From: Cryptomeria japonica
Taxonomy: Eukaryota; Streptophyta; Pinopsida; Cupressales; Cupressaceae
Length of the DNA: 64,000 nucleotides
Direction of reading: 5' to 3'
NCBI RefSeq assembly: GCF_030272615.1
Contig: NC_081409.1
Location: forward strand, 27,045,406-27,109,405
Below, piece by piece: positions 1 through 11,159 of the stretch. How positions within the stretch are numbered: the stretch's first letter is position 1; each line of letters opens with the position of its first letter. The translations under genes and the position numbers were made by a program. Below the pieces are notes generated by a model that searched no databases, was not told where the DNA came from, and was given only the letters and a program-made list of their open reading frames with translations.

Positions 1-78
1 ATTTCAGGATCTTGAGATCGTGAAACACTAAAGCAAAAGGATCGAAAATGCCATCTTACAAGGTCAGGCTTCAGAAGT

Positions 79-524
79 GCTTCACGATCCTGGTAACTCG
101 GGGTTTCGAAGCTTCGGAAGGATTTGGCTTGGAAACACTTCGAGATCTTGGGAATGTGGGGTTCCGAAGTGCGAATAAGGGCACACCAAAATGAACTTCG
201 AGATCTCGAGAACTCGAGGTTCTGAAGTGTGGAAGTTGAATGATCAAACTTAGAGGATTATACTTCAGGATCCCGAGAACTCGAGGTTTTGAAGTATAAA
301 AAGGACAGACTCGAGGGCACTTCAAGATCTTGGAAACTCGAGGTTCTGAAGTTGAAAATTTGAAGCTCTAAAACAAGCTTCGGGATCCCGGAAACCCGAG
401 GTTCCGAAGTTTGTGAGGGGCAAACCAAGATGCGCTTTGGGGTCCCCAAAACTTAGGGTTTTGAAGTGTGGTATGTTAAAGCTTGGACATGCTTTGAGAT
501 TCCCATAAACTCAAGGTTCTGAAA
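79..524. repeat. 57-58 bp tandem array with 34-bp palindromic core
   Basis: Eight units begin near 79, 137, 195, 262, 319, 377, 434 and 491, so spacing is 57-58 bp with one 67-bp step. Each has a 34-bp imperfect palindrome that begins ACTTCGRGATC and ends GGTTCYGAAGT, followed by about 23 bp of variable spacer. A partial unit lies at 2-26, and looser copies occur around 921-952, 967-1002 and 1030-1062. Because 57 bp is 19 codons, open frames arise on the minus strand with a repeated T-S-x-x-x-D-x-E-V pattern; I read these as by-products of the repeat. The array probably lies in or next to an LTR. Confidence 0.85.
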
Positions 525-1094
525 CAAGTAAAAGACTCGAAAGGTTGGGTCGTGAGAACTAGGTCTATCAATCATGCATGTAATCGAATCAAACCCTAGG
601 GTATGGAAAACCTAAGGGCGATGAAGGGGTGAGAATCAGAGAGCAAGATCGTCGAAATCAACTTATTCCAAAATAAGAAAAACCCTAAACCTAACCAAAA
701 CTGAAAGCAAGAACAACGAAGAAATCCTTATCTAAAACACAAGGTAGGAAGAAAAACCTACCTCGACAAGGGAGAAGAAGGAAACACCAAAGCACACCAA
801 GAAACTTGCCAAGATCGTTGGGTATGCAGAACTCACAAAGGACTAGGGCACACAAATGAGAAAAATGAAGTTGAAAATGGTATTTATACCCACCAATGAC
901 CACGAGGATCAAGGTGCAACACACTTCAGAGTTTTGGGATCTCGGGGTTCCGAGGGCAGACGACAATTGACCTTGGGACTCTAGAGTTTCAAGACTCTGA
1001 AGAGGAACAAAGCAAAAACACACACCAAAAACTTCAAAATCCTTGAACCTCGGGGTTCCGAGGTCAAAAACGACAAGCAAACAAAAGAGAACTC

Positions 1095-1190
1095 TCGATG
1101 GAGATGAGAAAACGGTTATTATGTTCACTTGCATAAAATAAGCATAAAATACAAAGAAACCATGCAATACACAAATAAAACCCTTATACC
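1095..1190. repeat. 95-bp conserved block shared with 22201-22290
   Basis: The stretch from the sequence GGAGATGAGAAA to AAACCCTTATA is about 85 percent identical by eye to 22201-22290. Homology stops abruptly on both sides. Here the left neighbour is the palindrome array; at 22.2 kb it is a PBS-like sequence and a different short-motif array. Immediately right of this copy (1191-1204) the minus strand reads as a purine run that could be a polypurine tract. It is likely an LTR end of one retroelement family; whether the two copies belong to one insertion is unresolved. Confidence 0.7.
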
Positions 1191-2248
1191 TCTTTCTTCT
1201 CTGTTAGATTGAGCCTTTGGTGAAGTGAAAAATGCATCCCTTCCTCACTTGATTGGATTGGCTTCTTGATAGGATTGTGGATTGCTCTTCACTACACAAC
1301 AATAATAAGGGTGCAATAGATGATCTCTAGGATTCAAATGAACATCATGAACTTGCTTGCATAATGGATATGGAAATGAGGGGATGAGAGGCCAATTTAT
1401 AGATTGAAGGAGGTCCAAATGAAGGGCCAAGATTGATTTGGAATGGAGGGTTGAGATTGAAGGAAAGTGGGATAGGATTGGGAGGACAAGGTGTGGGGTT
1501 CAAGAGATTTTCCATAAAGGCTTTTCTTGTTTATACATCCTACAAGGTACATGGGGAAGAGATCCACAAGTACATTGAACGAATAAAAAGGAATTAAAAA
1601 TTCTTTGGTGGAAGCGAGAGGAATTCAAACTTCGTAGATAATAGATTGTGTGGGAAGAATAAAAGGATACAGGGATTAAAAATTCCTTGGGAAGAGAGGG
1701 CATGGGGATGTGCAAAGGATTCAAAATCCTTTGACATGACCAAAGTTGGTTCATTTATGGTTTGGAAGGTGAGAGGGGAAAACCATTTATAGGAAATGGT
1801 TGGCTTATTCCTAATCTTGGTGATTCTGAATGTGCAAGTTATTAAGATGAGTGATTAGGTGGGTGAATGATGGATTATAGTACAAGTGGGGAAGTTAGGG
1901 GGATGTGACATGAGGAGAAAGAATGAGTGGAGGAATTTAAAACTGAGGGATAATTATAAGTATGATTATTGAAGAATTAATTAGGCTAGATGATGTTTAG
2001 AGAAAGTGATTTGTAGGAATCAACCTGGTTAGGTTAATTAATTGGAATTAATTAAGTAAGAATTAGAAGAAATAATGATTTAGATGACTAGAAAAATAGG
2101 GAAATAATTAATTTATTGGACTATAGTGATAAAATTAAGTTAATTTAATTTAACCAACTTTAAGAGGAATAAGGATAAACATAATTAAATAATTCAATTG
2201 TGCAAGAAGGCTTAAATTAATTAAATATTTAATTTAATTAATTTTAGA
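1191..2248. other. No gene seen; purine- and AT-rich spacer
   Basis: This kilobase holds no ORF resembling a known family. 1200-1800 is G+A rich on the plus strand, and 1900-2248 becomes very AT-rich with many TTAATTAA-like words. It is probably non-coding retroelement sequence upstream of the LTR that starts near 2249. Confidence 0.4.
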
Positions 2249-2950
2249 TGTCTACATTTTGCCCTTCTTTTACGTAACGACAAAATTGGTGGTGGGTAAA
2301 ACACAGAGAAAAGATGCCCCAATGTGAAGACGTGGGTGGTGTATACCCCCTCAAGAATTTAATCGATTTTTTTTGAAAATTTTCAGGAAAATTCACAAAA
2401 AAAAAAAAAAAATGATAGGAAAAGATAAAAATGAACAAAAAAGGAAAAGCTGAGAAGGATTTTGAAGAAAAGAGTGAAAGGATGGAGAAAAGGTGAGAGG
2501 AGTGCAAAAGAAAGGACCTATATAAGCCACACGATACCCAAGGAGAGGTCATTGTCACACACATAGGTCATTGAGCCTATAGAGAGAAGAGCAAAGGGAA
2601 GCGATGGCACACATTCCGCATCACGAGCACTACACCGAGAGATTCCATCGCTTCCAGAGACCGCCCAAGTACGGTCCACTGGTACATACCCTATCCTTGA
2701 CTCTGTGTTTTGGTAGATTAACATTTATTAGGGCTCATAGATAGGGGAAAACGTTGGCAAGGCACAGATTTCGATTGCTGAATCAGTGTGCCTGCTCGGG
2801 AATTGCTGTCTGTGGAGACGATCCCCGCATGCACAAGCGTGAAAACGCTTGCATAGACATTGATCATTGAATCAATGTCTGCTCTATAGGAAAGGGGGAA
2901 TAAGGATGGAGATTGTAGAACATCGTCTCGCCCCTGTGGATCAGCACACA
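2249..2950 (+). mobile_element. Probable LTR of a PMD-carrying retrotransposon
   Basis: The segment opens with TGTCTACATTTTGCCC, a start common in plant gypsy-type LTRs. It has a convincing TATA box at 2519-2526 and is followed at 2960-2980 by a TTTGGCGTCTCCGC-like stretch resembling the primer-binding region of plant Ty3/gypsy elements. The exact 3' end is uncertain and no second LTR was found, so it may be the 5' LTR of a truncated element. The PMD and coiled-coil remnants downstream lie in the same orientation. Confidence 0.5.
2519..2526 (+). promoter_or_regulatory. TATA box in LTR
   Basis: TATATAAG preceded by a purine-rich stretch and followed about 30 bp downstream by a plausible transcription start region. 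Its position inside the proposed LTR fits a U3/R boundary. Confidence 0.55.
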
Positions 2951-2959
2951 GGGTGCTGT

Positions 2960-2980
2960 TTTGGCGTCTCCGCCTGAGGG
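2960..2980 (+). promoter_or_regulatory. Primer-binding-site-like sequence
   Basis: TTTGGCGTCTCCGCCTGAGG resembles the TTTGGCGCCGT...CCGGGG sequence found just inside the 5' LTR of many plant gypsy elements. Assignment to a particular tRNA was not possible by eye. Confidence 0.4.
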
Positions 2981-3069
2981 GAAAAGGATGGAAAAATGGA
3001 AGAAAAAGCAGGCGTAATGGGTGTCTACGAGATTCCCCAGGGCTAGAATTAGGAAAGAATGCTAGAGGA

Positions 3070-4308
3070 ACAAGCTGATGAAGTGGTTTGAATGGTTGTA
3101 GGAGGATCTTGTAATCTTGGGGTCACGAGAGCACTGGCCTCCTACCATGGCTTTGTAAAGTCACCTAGGTGGCATCGAGAAAAAAATGTTATCCTGGTGC
3201 GGGCTAGGATTCATATCACAGTGGCCTCAGATTTGATGCCATGCGATGATGATGACAACCTTAGTTGAGTCCTAGCACAACGAGATGTGCACATTCCACC
3301 TGCCTACAAGTGAAGCCAAAATCACTCTCCTTGATGTTTAGTGGATCCTAAAGGTTCCCATTCGAGAAGTCATCCCACAGTACAGATTAGAGAATGAGAA
3401 TTTTTACCTTCAGAGTGTTTGCGACACCGACAACCTACCGATGGATCACACACACATGGTCCCGGAAAGGGCGATGGAGCCACATCAATGGATCCCATGA
3501 CTGATCCTATATATCGACGGTTTGATTAGCGGGAGGATGATGCCTGGCCTCAGTGTGCATGGATTTTCAGTAGGCTGGTCTAGGTCTATATAATACATGC
3601 TCGAGGATGATGTTTAGTATGCATGGGGTGTTATTATATTAGGACAACTCTATCATGACATGCATATGTGTGTTTATCAAGGTTATAAGAACCTTGGGAC
3701 ATGTGTCAAGTTGCTCCGTCTATGAGCTTGAGAGCACATAACAATCACGCAACCACTAGGAGTGTAGGCATGCAGGCTAAGATACCCCTTCGTTAAAAGG
3801 TGTAGGGGGCTTCTTCACTACACTTGCGTTAGAGCCATTTGGTTTTGGAGGCGCTTTTTCTGACGAGATGATGGACTTTACTTGGCACTCATACAAAGAT
3901 TTCAAGCGATGGACTCGTGACGTTTTGCTTGCCTGGTTTCAGAGTTGGTGCTGGCTGTTCTGTAGAACTATTCATGTTATTGAGCAGTATTTGCCTCATA
4001 GGGTCATGTGACAGTTTGAAGAACGACATGACATAGTGGGTGAGGAGAGGAGACACCCTCACATTACTAGAGAGATCGCCACATGGGGATATGTTGTTGG
4101 GCCATTTGCGGTCCGTCTCAGTTGGGCTGGTGTAGAGACCATCGCCTGGCATGAGAGACTAGAGATAGTAGATACAGGATGCACTGGAGCCTATGTTGCA
4201 TGGTGGGAGGCCCATAGGCTTGTTTGCCTTACTATTCTCGAAGTTCTGGAGTCAAATGAGATTGCGCCCTCGGTGGATGAGATAGTTGGAGGAGGGGGAT
4301 TCAGCTAG
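3070..4308 (+). pseudogene. Decayed plant mobile domain (PMD) ORF in a retroelement
   Basis: Reading through stops gives signatures in the order expected for the plant mobile domain (also called aminotransferase-like, plant mobile domain): CTFHLPTSEAKITLLDV near 3288-3340; YAWGVIILGQLYHDM near 3618-3662, then K-L-L-R-L and E-H-I-T-I-T-Q-P by 3760; and EQYLPHRVM near 3982-4008, followed by an open stretch 4036-4308. The first two blocks share one frame and the third is in another, so there is at least one frameshift between about 3760 and 3980, plus several stops including one right after LPHRVM. PMD proteins occur both as plant host genes and inside transposons. The upstream LTR, leader and coiled-coil ORF in the same orientation suggest a retroelement cargo gene. 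Not functional as it stands. Confidence 0.7.
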
Positions 4309-4629
4309 AGAGGGAGGAGTTGCAGGAGGAGCTAGGGTTAGGTAGTAGGTGCCTAGAGAGGAGGGAGGGGACAAGTACATGCACCTTTATAGGTACAAGT
4401 ATTGGTGGAGGAGGCAGGATCAACTGCACAGGTTGAGGGGCCACCACTAGTATAGGTACAAGCAGAGCCGATGGATGTACAAGTAAAGGAGGGGCAGGTA
4501 CATGGACATATCTCTCATGTTATTTTGGATAAGGCCATTTTGGAGAGAGATATAAAGAGGTCTTGGGCACAGAGCCTATAGGACCAACTAGCATCAAAGA
4601 GGTAGAGGGAAGAGTAGGAGAGAGTTAGA

Positions 4630-5070
4630 GTGGATAGTCTGCAGACAAAGCTAGACAGGGTAAGGGCGGAGGGGGAGGCTCTGAGGAGAGACCTTAAGGC
4701 TGCTATATTTGAGAGGGATAGCTATTGGATGGAGGCAAAGACTACCTCCAAGATGCTAGATGCAGTGAGGGGTGGGGGAGTTATAGAGGAGATGAGGAGG
4801 ATGAGGAGATGGAGTGGATGGATGGGGAGCTATAGGCACTAAGAGCCCAGGTGACTAGGGCAGAGGAAAATGCTACTTGCCTTCGTAGGAAGAGGGATGT
4901 GGATCAACAAGCTTTAGATCCAGGACAAATGATGACCCTTCTCACTGAGTCTATGGATGCGAGGAGAGCGACAAAGAGAGCTCTTAGAGAGGTACAATAC
5001 TATTAGAGCCTATATGAGGCTGCAGTATTAATGGATCAACGAGCTCCTAGTTTTGCCGAGAGGACTTAGT
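4630..5070 (+). pseudogene. Charged coiled-coil ORF fragment downstream of PMD
   Basis: The ORF starting at 4630 (70 aa) and the decayed sequence around it are rich in R, E, K and L with heptad-like spacing (LQTKLDRVRAEGEALRRDL near its start), typical of a coiled coil. Similar composition continues to about 5070 through stops. PMD-bearing transposon ORFs often have a charged C-terminal tail, so this is probably the 3' part of the same reading frame. No catalytic motif is visible. Confidence 0.45.
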
Positions 5071-5079
5071 CGAAACAGA

Positions 5080-6099
5080 CCCAAACACAAACTTCAAGAG
5101 TCAGTGAGGGTGAGAGCCTCGAAACCACCACTAGTAGGTTCATCCAGTGGTTGGGAAAATCTGGGTGCAACAGATAGGGAGAGCACATGCTAGTGCTCAT
5201 TATGTGTGACATTTTGACCCTTCGGGAATGTATCATTGTATCATGATTGGACACATTATTTTTTGACATTGTTACCACTATTTTTAAAATTGGAAAATTT
5301 TAAACTTTTTGGCCTTTGAAAACTTGCGTGCAAAATTGTCAATTTCAAAGGTCTCCTTTATTCCTCAAATGCTAAGTCTCCTGTTCTAAATCAAACAAAC
5401 ACAACATTCATGGCAAGGGAGAAATCGACAAGTTGGAACAAGTCATTAAGTTACCGACCATGTTTTTGCTTGAAGTCTTCATCATCGATAACAAAGACAA
5501 GTTAGCCAACATTCTGAAGCTTGTAAAAATGTATCGTCATCGGTCGTTGTGCTAAGTTGTGAAAATGGCTTAAATTGCCGATAAGAACCTTTCAATGCCA
5601 ATGAAGACAACTGAATCAGTGACTCGGTCAGGTTATGAAAGTTATCCAAAACACCAATAAGAGTTATGAGGGGGCATCAAAATTTCATTGAAGTTGACAA
5701 ATCTTTGTTTTGTCCAAGAAATACAAGTCACTAAAAGGGAAACGTCATCTTGCATTTAATATCTTCATCGATAATTTTAGCTTCATCAAAAGGTTGGCCA
5801 AGTTTTTTTAAAGATGCAGAGGTATTCAATCTTGAGGCATTATCGGTTTGAAAGATGTCGATGCATTCTCATTCATTAAAGAATAAGTTATTCCAATTCA
5901 TTCATCGACAAGTTGTGAAAGTTCAACAAAATGCCAATGGAGTTGTGAATTCTACAATCTTCCACCGAATGAGGAGTTGTTGGGAATTGGCAGGTTTGTG
6001 GTGGTTATGTCAGAGGGTTTGAAAAGAAGATAAAGTTGATGATCACAAGAGGAAGGCATTTACTATAACTACCCGATGGTTCAAAGAAAGTAGTTATTA
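5080..6099. other. No gene seen; recurring CGATAAGTT-like motifs
   Basis: From about 5430 to 5960 short words such as CGACAAGTTG, TTGTGAAAG and AATGCCAAT recur at irregular spacing. This resembles a degenerate short-motif array of the kind seen in other LTRs of this window. No coding signal was recognised. Confidence 0.35.
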
Positions 6100-7995
6100 T
6101 AACTACCTATTCTACAAATTGCATGTCGTGGTCATAGGCAAAATGAACTTGGCGAAAATGCTTTAGAAACTTTGAAGCAAGGAATGGATCAGTGCTGCAA
6201 CATGATAACAATGAGACTTGCACAGAATGTATTTGTTGAAAAGATTCTCTAAAGCAATTGCAATAGGTATGAATGCCTATGAAAAGCATAGTGGGTACAA
6301 AGATTTTTAGAAGAATTCTTCAAATAGATATCATCTCATTAAAGGCTGTGGTCATGAGATGATAGCGACACCAAATTGTTGGAAAGGTTTCAAGAGGTCG
6401 CAAAGTTTGCTAGACACACATGTAAAATATGGAACCATTCACAATGCACCTGAATCATTTGATGGAGAGTCTCAAAGAGATGCCATCGAATGGAAGGGAA
6501 TGGTTGAAAGATTTGTACAAAATGTATGCGTTGAAAAGGCTATATAAACTTTGAAGAAGATGGAGGTGGCAGGTATAAAGCCAAACTCCACAACCGTTGC
6601 TTACATCCTATCTACCTCTATAAAATGAGAACATTGGCATAATAATAATGCAAATTTTTATTTGATGTTGCTACTGCAAATGTTTGATCGACATGCTTGT
6701 AAAATGTGGAATCATAGACATCATGCGAACCATTTGAAAGATGCCTCCAGATGATACCATCTCACAACCAACAATGATTGCACAACATGCTCAAAATTGA
6801 GAAGTCGAAATGGCCTTAGGAACCTGCAAGAAAATGCAACGTGCGAACAAAGAATGGAAGCATCAACAACTCTCATAATTTTTTTTTCAAAAAGCCTCAA
6901 AGAGATGTCATTGCGTGGACTTTTATGATTGCAGAATGTGCACAAAGTACGTTTTGCAGGGAAGCTCTCAAAATCTACGAGTTAATGAAGCACTTTCAAA
7001 CACATCCTAAAATTGTAAGCTTTGTTTGTGTGGATGGCCTTCATGCCCGTCGTGGCTATCTTGAAGACACACTAAGATGAATATTAAACTTGTGTTGGTT
7101 GTATATCGAGTGATAGATAGACACATAAAACTTATACATGTTTGAATAGATCTTCCTAGCACATGAAGATGCCAGGTATCTATTCAACTATTTTAAAAAT
7201 TACTTGTGTTCTCTTGGTGTAAGAAGTAAACAGTGTATTTATGGATTTGAGACATCTACTCATTGTGGAATTAAAGACATGATGCATGAATGGTTTCACA
7301 GAGAACTTCATGAAATGTCTTCTCACAACATATTGTGATTACATGCACGCAAAAATGAGAAGTGTAAAAAATAAAAGCTCATTGATAGAGAAAGAACAGA
7401 TTGTTTGACAACATGCCTCATAGAGACGCCATCTCAAAAAAAATAAAAAAATGGAATGACAAGGTTGGGGCATATGCACAATGGGTATTTAATGAAAATG
7501 CTTTAGAAGCTTTTAAGAAAATGCAGGTGGCAGCTGGAGCAAAAGAGATTCTTTGAAAAGGTTCTGGAGATGCATGCAAAAGGTGAAATCATAAATGAAG
7601 CACCCAAATTGCTTGACAAAATGACTCAAAATAGTGTCAGCTCACGCATCCTTCCGACTAGAATACTATGTACAAGGCACATGAAATGTTTGATAAAATG
7701 CTTCAAATAGATGTCACCACATAAAATGCAATGATTATAAGATCTATCACAAAAAGGGAATGTTGAAAAAGCTTTAGAAACTTTGAAATAGAAGCATGTC
7801 AAAGTTACGGTATGGAAGGAATTTTATCAGTTATTATGGTTGAAAATGTTCTCGTAGATATACACATAAAATGTGGAATCACATGCAATACATTTGAAAA
7901 GTTTGACAAACCACTTGGAGGAAATGTCACGTCGTAGATTATAGGGATTGCAGTAATAGAAATGGCCATCTTGTTCATGATAGTGCTCATTTGAA
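6100..7995 (+). pseudogene. Pentatricopeptide repeat (PPR) pseudogene
   Basis: Several PPR units are readable through stops and frameshifts. The segment 6400-6630 has a L-D-T-H-V-K-Y-G-T-I type unit, then a PQRD-like unit (SQRDAIEWKGMVERFVQN), a K-A-I...L-K-K-M-E-V-A-G-I-K-P-N-S-T-T-V unit and a following A-Y-I-L-S. The segment 6881-7080 has KPQRDVIAWTFMIAECAQS followed by R-E-A-L-K-I-Y-E-L-M and a V-S-F-V-C-V-D-G-L-H-A-R-R-G-Y end unit. 7410-7540 has another (MPHRDAIS then NALEAFKKMQVA), and 7690-7760 has MFDKMLQIDVTT. The order matches plant PLS-type PPR proteins, which bind organellar RNA. At least ten stops or indels make it a dead copy. No introns are evident, so it may be a retrocopy or a fragment captured by a transposon. 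Confidence 0.8.
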
Positions 7996-8239
7996 AGGTG
8001 GATTTTCATTTATACTTATGGAGACCTTTGGAATTCTATTTTCTTTTCAAAGGGAAAGACATATGTGTTGTGTCCTTCAATGGCTATATGACAAGATTAT
8101 TACAAAGGCAAGTGGAGTAGACGAAGATGGAGAAGTAACTCAACATAACTTGCGACATGGTTTTTCATTGAAGTCACAAGTTTCAAATTGCCTTAAGTCA
8201 CTTATTGTAACTAAAGTTAGCGTTTTGGCTTGAGATTTG

Positions 8240-8640
8240 TAAAAGTTAGGTAATTCCTAACTTATTTGTAAAGGATAGTTATTCTAAGCATTGGCTTAGG
8301 TAGTTATCCTAAGTGGATTAGCCAGGAACTTATTCTAGGTAGTTACACAAAGAGGTTATCTTTGATAGTTATCTCAAGTGGTTACTCAGGTGGTTATGAA
8401 TTAGTTATTGCAAGATGCCTATAAATGCAAGGCTATTTCATCTGCAAGGGGGGGACTCTTACAAAGGGGAAGACTATGGAGAAATTCTCAAAAATATAGA
8501 TTGGTGACTTTTGTGTTTACATTTTGTACAAAAGAGTTCTTGAAATTGTGTAATTTCATTGAAATAACAAAGGATGTCCATTTAGTTCGTATGTTCTATA
8601 TGTTCTATATGTTCTTCATGAGTTATTGTTGCTAATTTTT
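8240..8640 (+). mobile_element. LTR-like fragment (TAGTTATC-rich U3 and TATA)
   Basis: The stretch 8265-8400 repeats TAGTTATCNTAAG and GGTTAC-like words and is followed by CCTATAAATGCAAGG at 8419-8433, a good TATA context, then a pyrimidine-rich R-like region. This is the architecture of an LTR U3-R. Termini, target duplications and a partner copy were not identified. Confidence 0.4.
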
Positions 8641-9139
8641 CATATGTCAAATTAGTGATATCTTTGTCTATGTGCAAATCATTTGTCATCTATTGGAATG
8701 CTTATAATCTATGCAATTAATGTAATGGAACACAATCAAGCTTTGGTATCTTGGTTTGGATGTGCTAGAGTTACCCATCTCTTCGTATGTTGAGATATGT
8801 CACCCTTCTTTCATCATCATTGCAAGTTAAAACTTGTTTTGTGCTTAAACCCCCTTTGTATCTATCATTATTTGTGGAATCTCAGTGTGTATTCGTATGT
8901 CTTCCATTGGGGTTTCTGTTATCTACTTTCATTAGTTTTTGTGTTTTCCTTCCTTTTTGTACTTTTAGGTAAAAAGTACAGAAAAATCCTAAGAACCCCC
9001 ATCATACGAGGGATTTGCCCCTCTCAAACGCAGAGGAAGATTGTGGCACCACAATCTCTCCAATTGTTGGGATGGTTGTCATTGCTTTTCGGGTGAACAA
9101 GGTCAATTTTGAAGGAGAATTCACAGTGACAAATCTATT
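8641..9139. other. No gene seen
   Basis: A pyrimidine-rich segment with two overlapping small frames that look like chance ORFs. Probably the untranslated part of the adjacent LTR-like sequence. Confidence 0.3.
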
Positions 9140-9960
9140 TACCAACACATATATATGAGTTATGATTTTTGGCGGCGATGCATAAGTGTACTTTATTATG
9201 GACTGTTGATTTATATGTGATGATTTATGATGGATGATTTGAGATGGTTGATTTATGCTTATGATGATGATGATGATTACTTGACATGTTTGTGATGCAC
9301 GATGGATGCATGATATTTATACGATATGTGTGATTTGTGATATGCCATGATTATGTCTTATCTATGATGTATGCAAGATGGGATTTGAATGATTGATGCA
9401 TGATCTATATGAGTATGCAATTATGACATGAAGTGGATACTTAATGAATAATAATACACGTTATGTAAGTATGATATGTAAAAATGAGATGGCTATATTC
9501 ATTATGATGTGAAATAAAAGTGCATGAGACACTTTAATATGCAAAAAATGAGACAAGCTTGTGGTCTAAATGATATGGAATGAATTGTAATGAATGAAGT
9601 GAAACTAATGATTCTAAAAAATGAACCTAATGCACATATACAACTAAATGGGAATGCACATCAGAAATGCTAAAATGAAATTAAATGATAATGAACATGA
9701 AAATTATATGAATGCAACTAAATGATAGTGATAATGAATATGATGAAAATGATATGAATGTACCTATATGATAATGAGATAAATACATGAATTGAGTTAA
9801 TGCCACTAATATGAATTAACCTAATGCAATTGAAATGTCAACGAACATTTAAAATGTATGAAATAACCTAATGTAAAAGGCGAATGCAATGATAACCTAC
9901 ATGAAAATGCAACGAGATGGAAATGGACAATTTTTGTAGCGAGCCAACCATAATACAATG
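9140..9960. repeat. ATGA/TGAT-rich low-complexity tract
   Basis: About 800 bp consist mainly of ATGATG, TGATTTATG, AATGAA and ATATGAATG words with no fixed period. Closely spaced stops in all frames exclude coding. Such tracts are common in leaders and 3' regions of giant plant gypsy elements. Confidence 0.7.
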
Positions 9961-11149
9961 GATAGGACAAGCTAGAAAAAATGGGTGAATGATGAAACTA
10001 GATGAATGGAGGGGGCAGGGGTTGAGGGTTTGATTTCTTGTTGTTTAGATGTGGAGAGAAAACCTAGTTTGATATTGCCAAGGAATGTTCTACACCACTG
10101 ATTATAGGAATTAGGATGTTGTGAAGATCTGAGGCCTGGACTAGACTCTCAAACAATAGGTATCTCAATGCACACAGGCTTGCAAACATCAAGATGATGT
10201 AAATGCGAGACTGCAAGATCGTACAAGAGAAACCTTCAAACATGCCATACCACAAAAGTTGCCCTAGTATACACCCACCTAAGACATACCAGTATATAAA
10301 ATGATCACGACGACCCTAGATAGGAGTAGTCATAGGACAAAATGCAAATCAAATCGAAAAAAGATCAATCATGCAAATGACATACACATGACCAACTCAC
10401 ATCTCTTGACAAGAGTAGGACTAGGATTGTGATAACGTGTTGGACATGGGAAGGATGCATCCCATTGGGCAAAGATAACTGATAGGATTGATTTAGTCAA
10501 TAGAGTAGATGGGAGTGCAAGTGGATGGAGATATGGAATCTGATTGTTGAGATTTGATTAGCACAATGTGGATGGATGTTTGGGTGACGTGCAAATCAAG
10601 AAGAAGCCCAGTTTGACGAGATAAGCTCAAAAAGCGGGTTGTGATGGGATAAAAGCTTAGTAACTGAAATGATCCTTATTCACAGTCTGGGCGAAAGTTC
10701 ATCATCTCATGGGTGCATAATTGAATGTGAGGAATCAAGGGAGATATTGTGAGTGATCAAGATGAAAGCGAGCTACACAGATAGGGGGGAGCGAATGGTG
10801 GGCTAGATGCCGAATTAATGGCTTTCATTACTAAAGAAATATGGATACTAGTATGGTGGGGAGGAGAGGAGGCAAATGATGGACTAGATGGCAGACTAAT
10901 GGCTTACATTACTAAAGAAATATGGATGTTGGGATGGGGGAAAGTAATGCAAGCAGGGGGGAATGAGTGTCCAAAAAGAGTAGATTTGAGTTATTTACCT
11001 TGACACTTGGAACTAGGTTTTCACTAAGGTACTTGCCCACAGTGCCACAAAGTGATTTTCACTAATGGATGGATTGACTTTTTTGTACATTTTTGCTTTT
11101 GTCATTTTTTTGTAATTTTTATAGTTTTTGATTTTTTTTTAATTTCTAA
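9961..11149. other. 3' non-coding region of the gypsy element
   Basis: Apart from the duplication at 10.8 kb no coding family is recognised. The region lies downstream (minus strand) of the integrase C-terminus and is probably the 3' untranslated part of the Tat-like element. Confidence 0.35.
10801..10945 (+). repeat. Tandem duplication of about 80 bp
   Basis: The segments 10801-10862 and 10882-10943 match (TGGGCTAGATG / TGGACTAGATG, then CTAATGGCTTNCATTACTAA and AGAAATATGGAT) with a few substitutions. The 61-aa ORF across it is a consequence of the duplication. Confidence 0.75.
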
Positions 11150-11159
11150 AAACTAGTAG

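Noticed and set aside
71-449. Minus-strand ORFs of 84 and 63 aa with repeated T-S-x-x-x-D-x-E-V units
   Set aside because: They follow the 57-bp tandem repeat, whose length is a multiple of three; the pattern is explained by DNA repetition, and no start or domain supports a protein.
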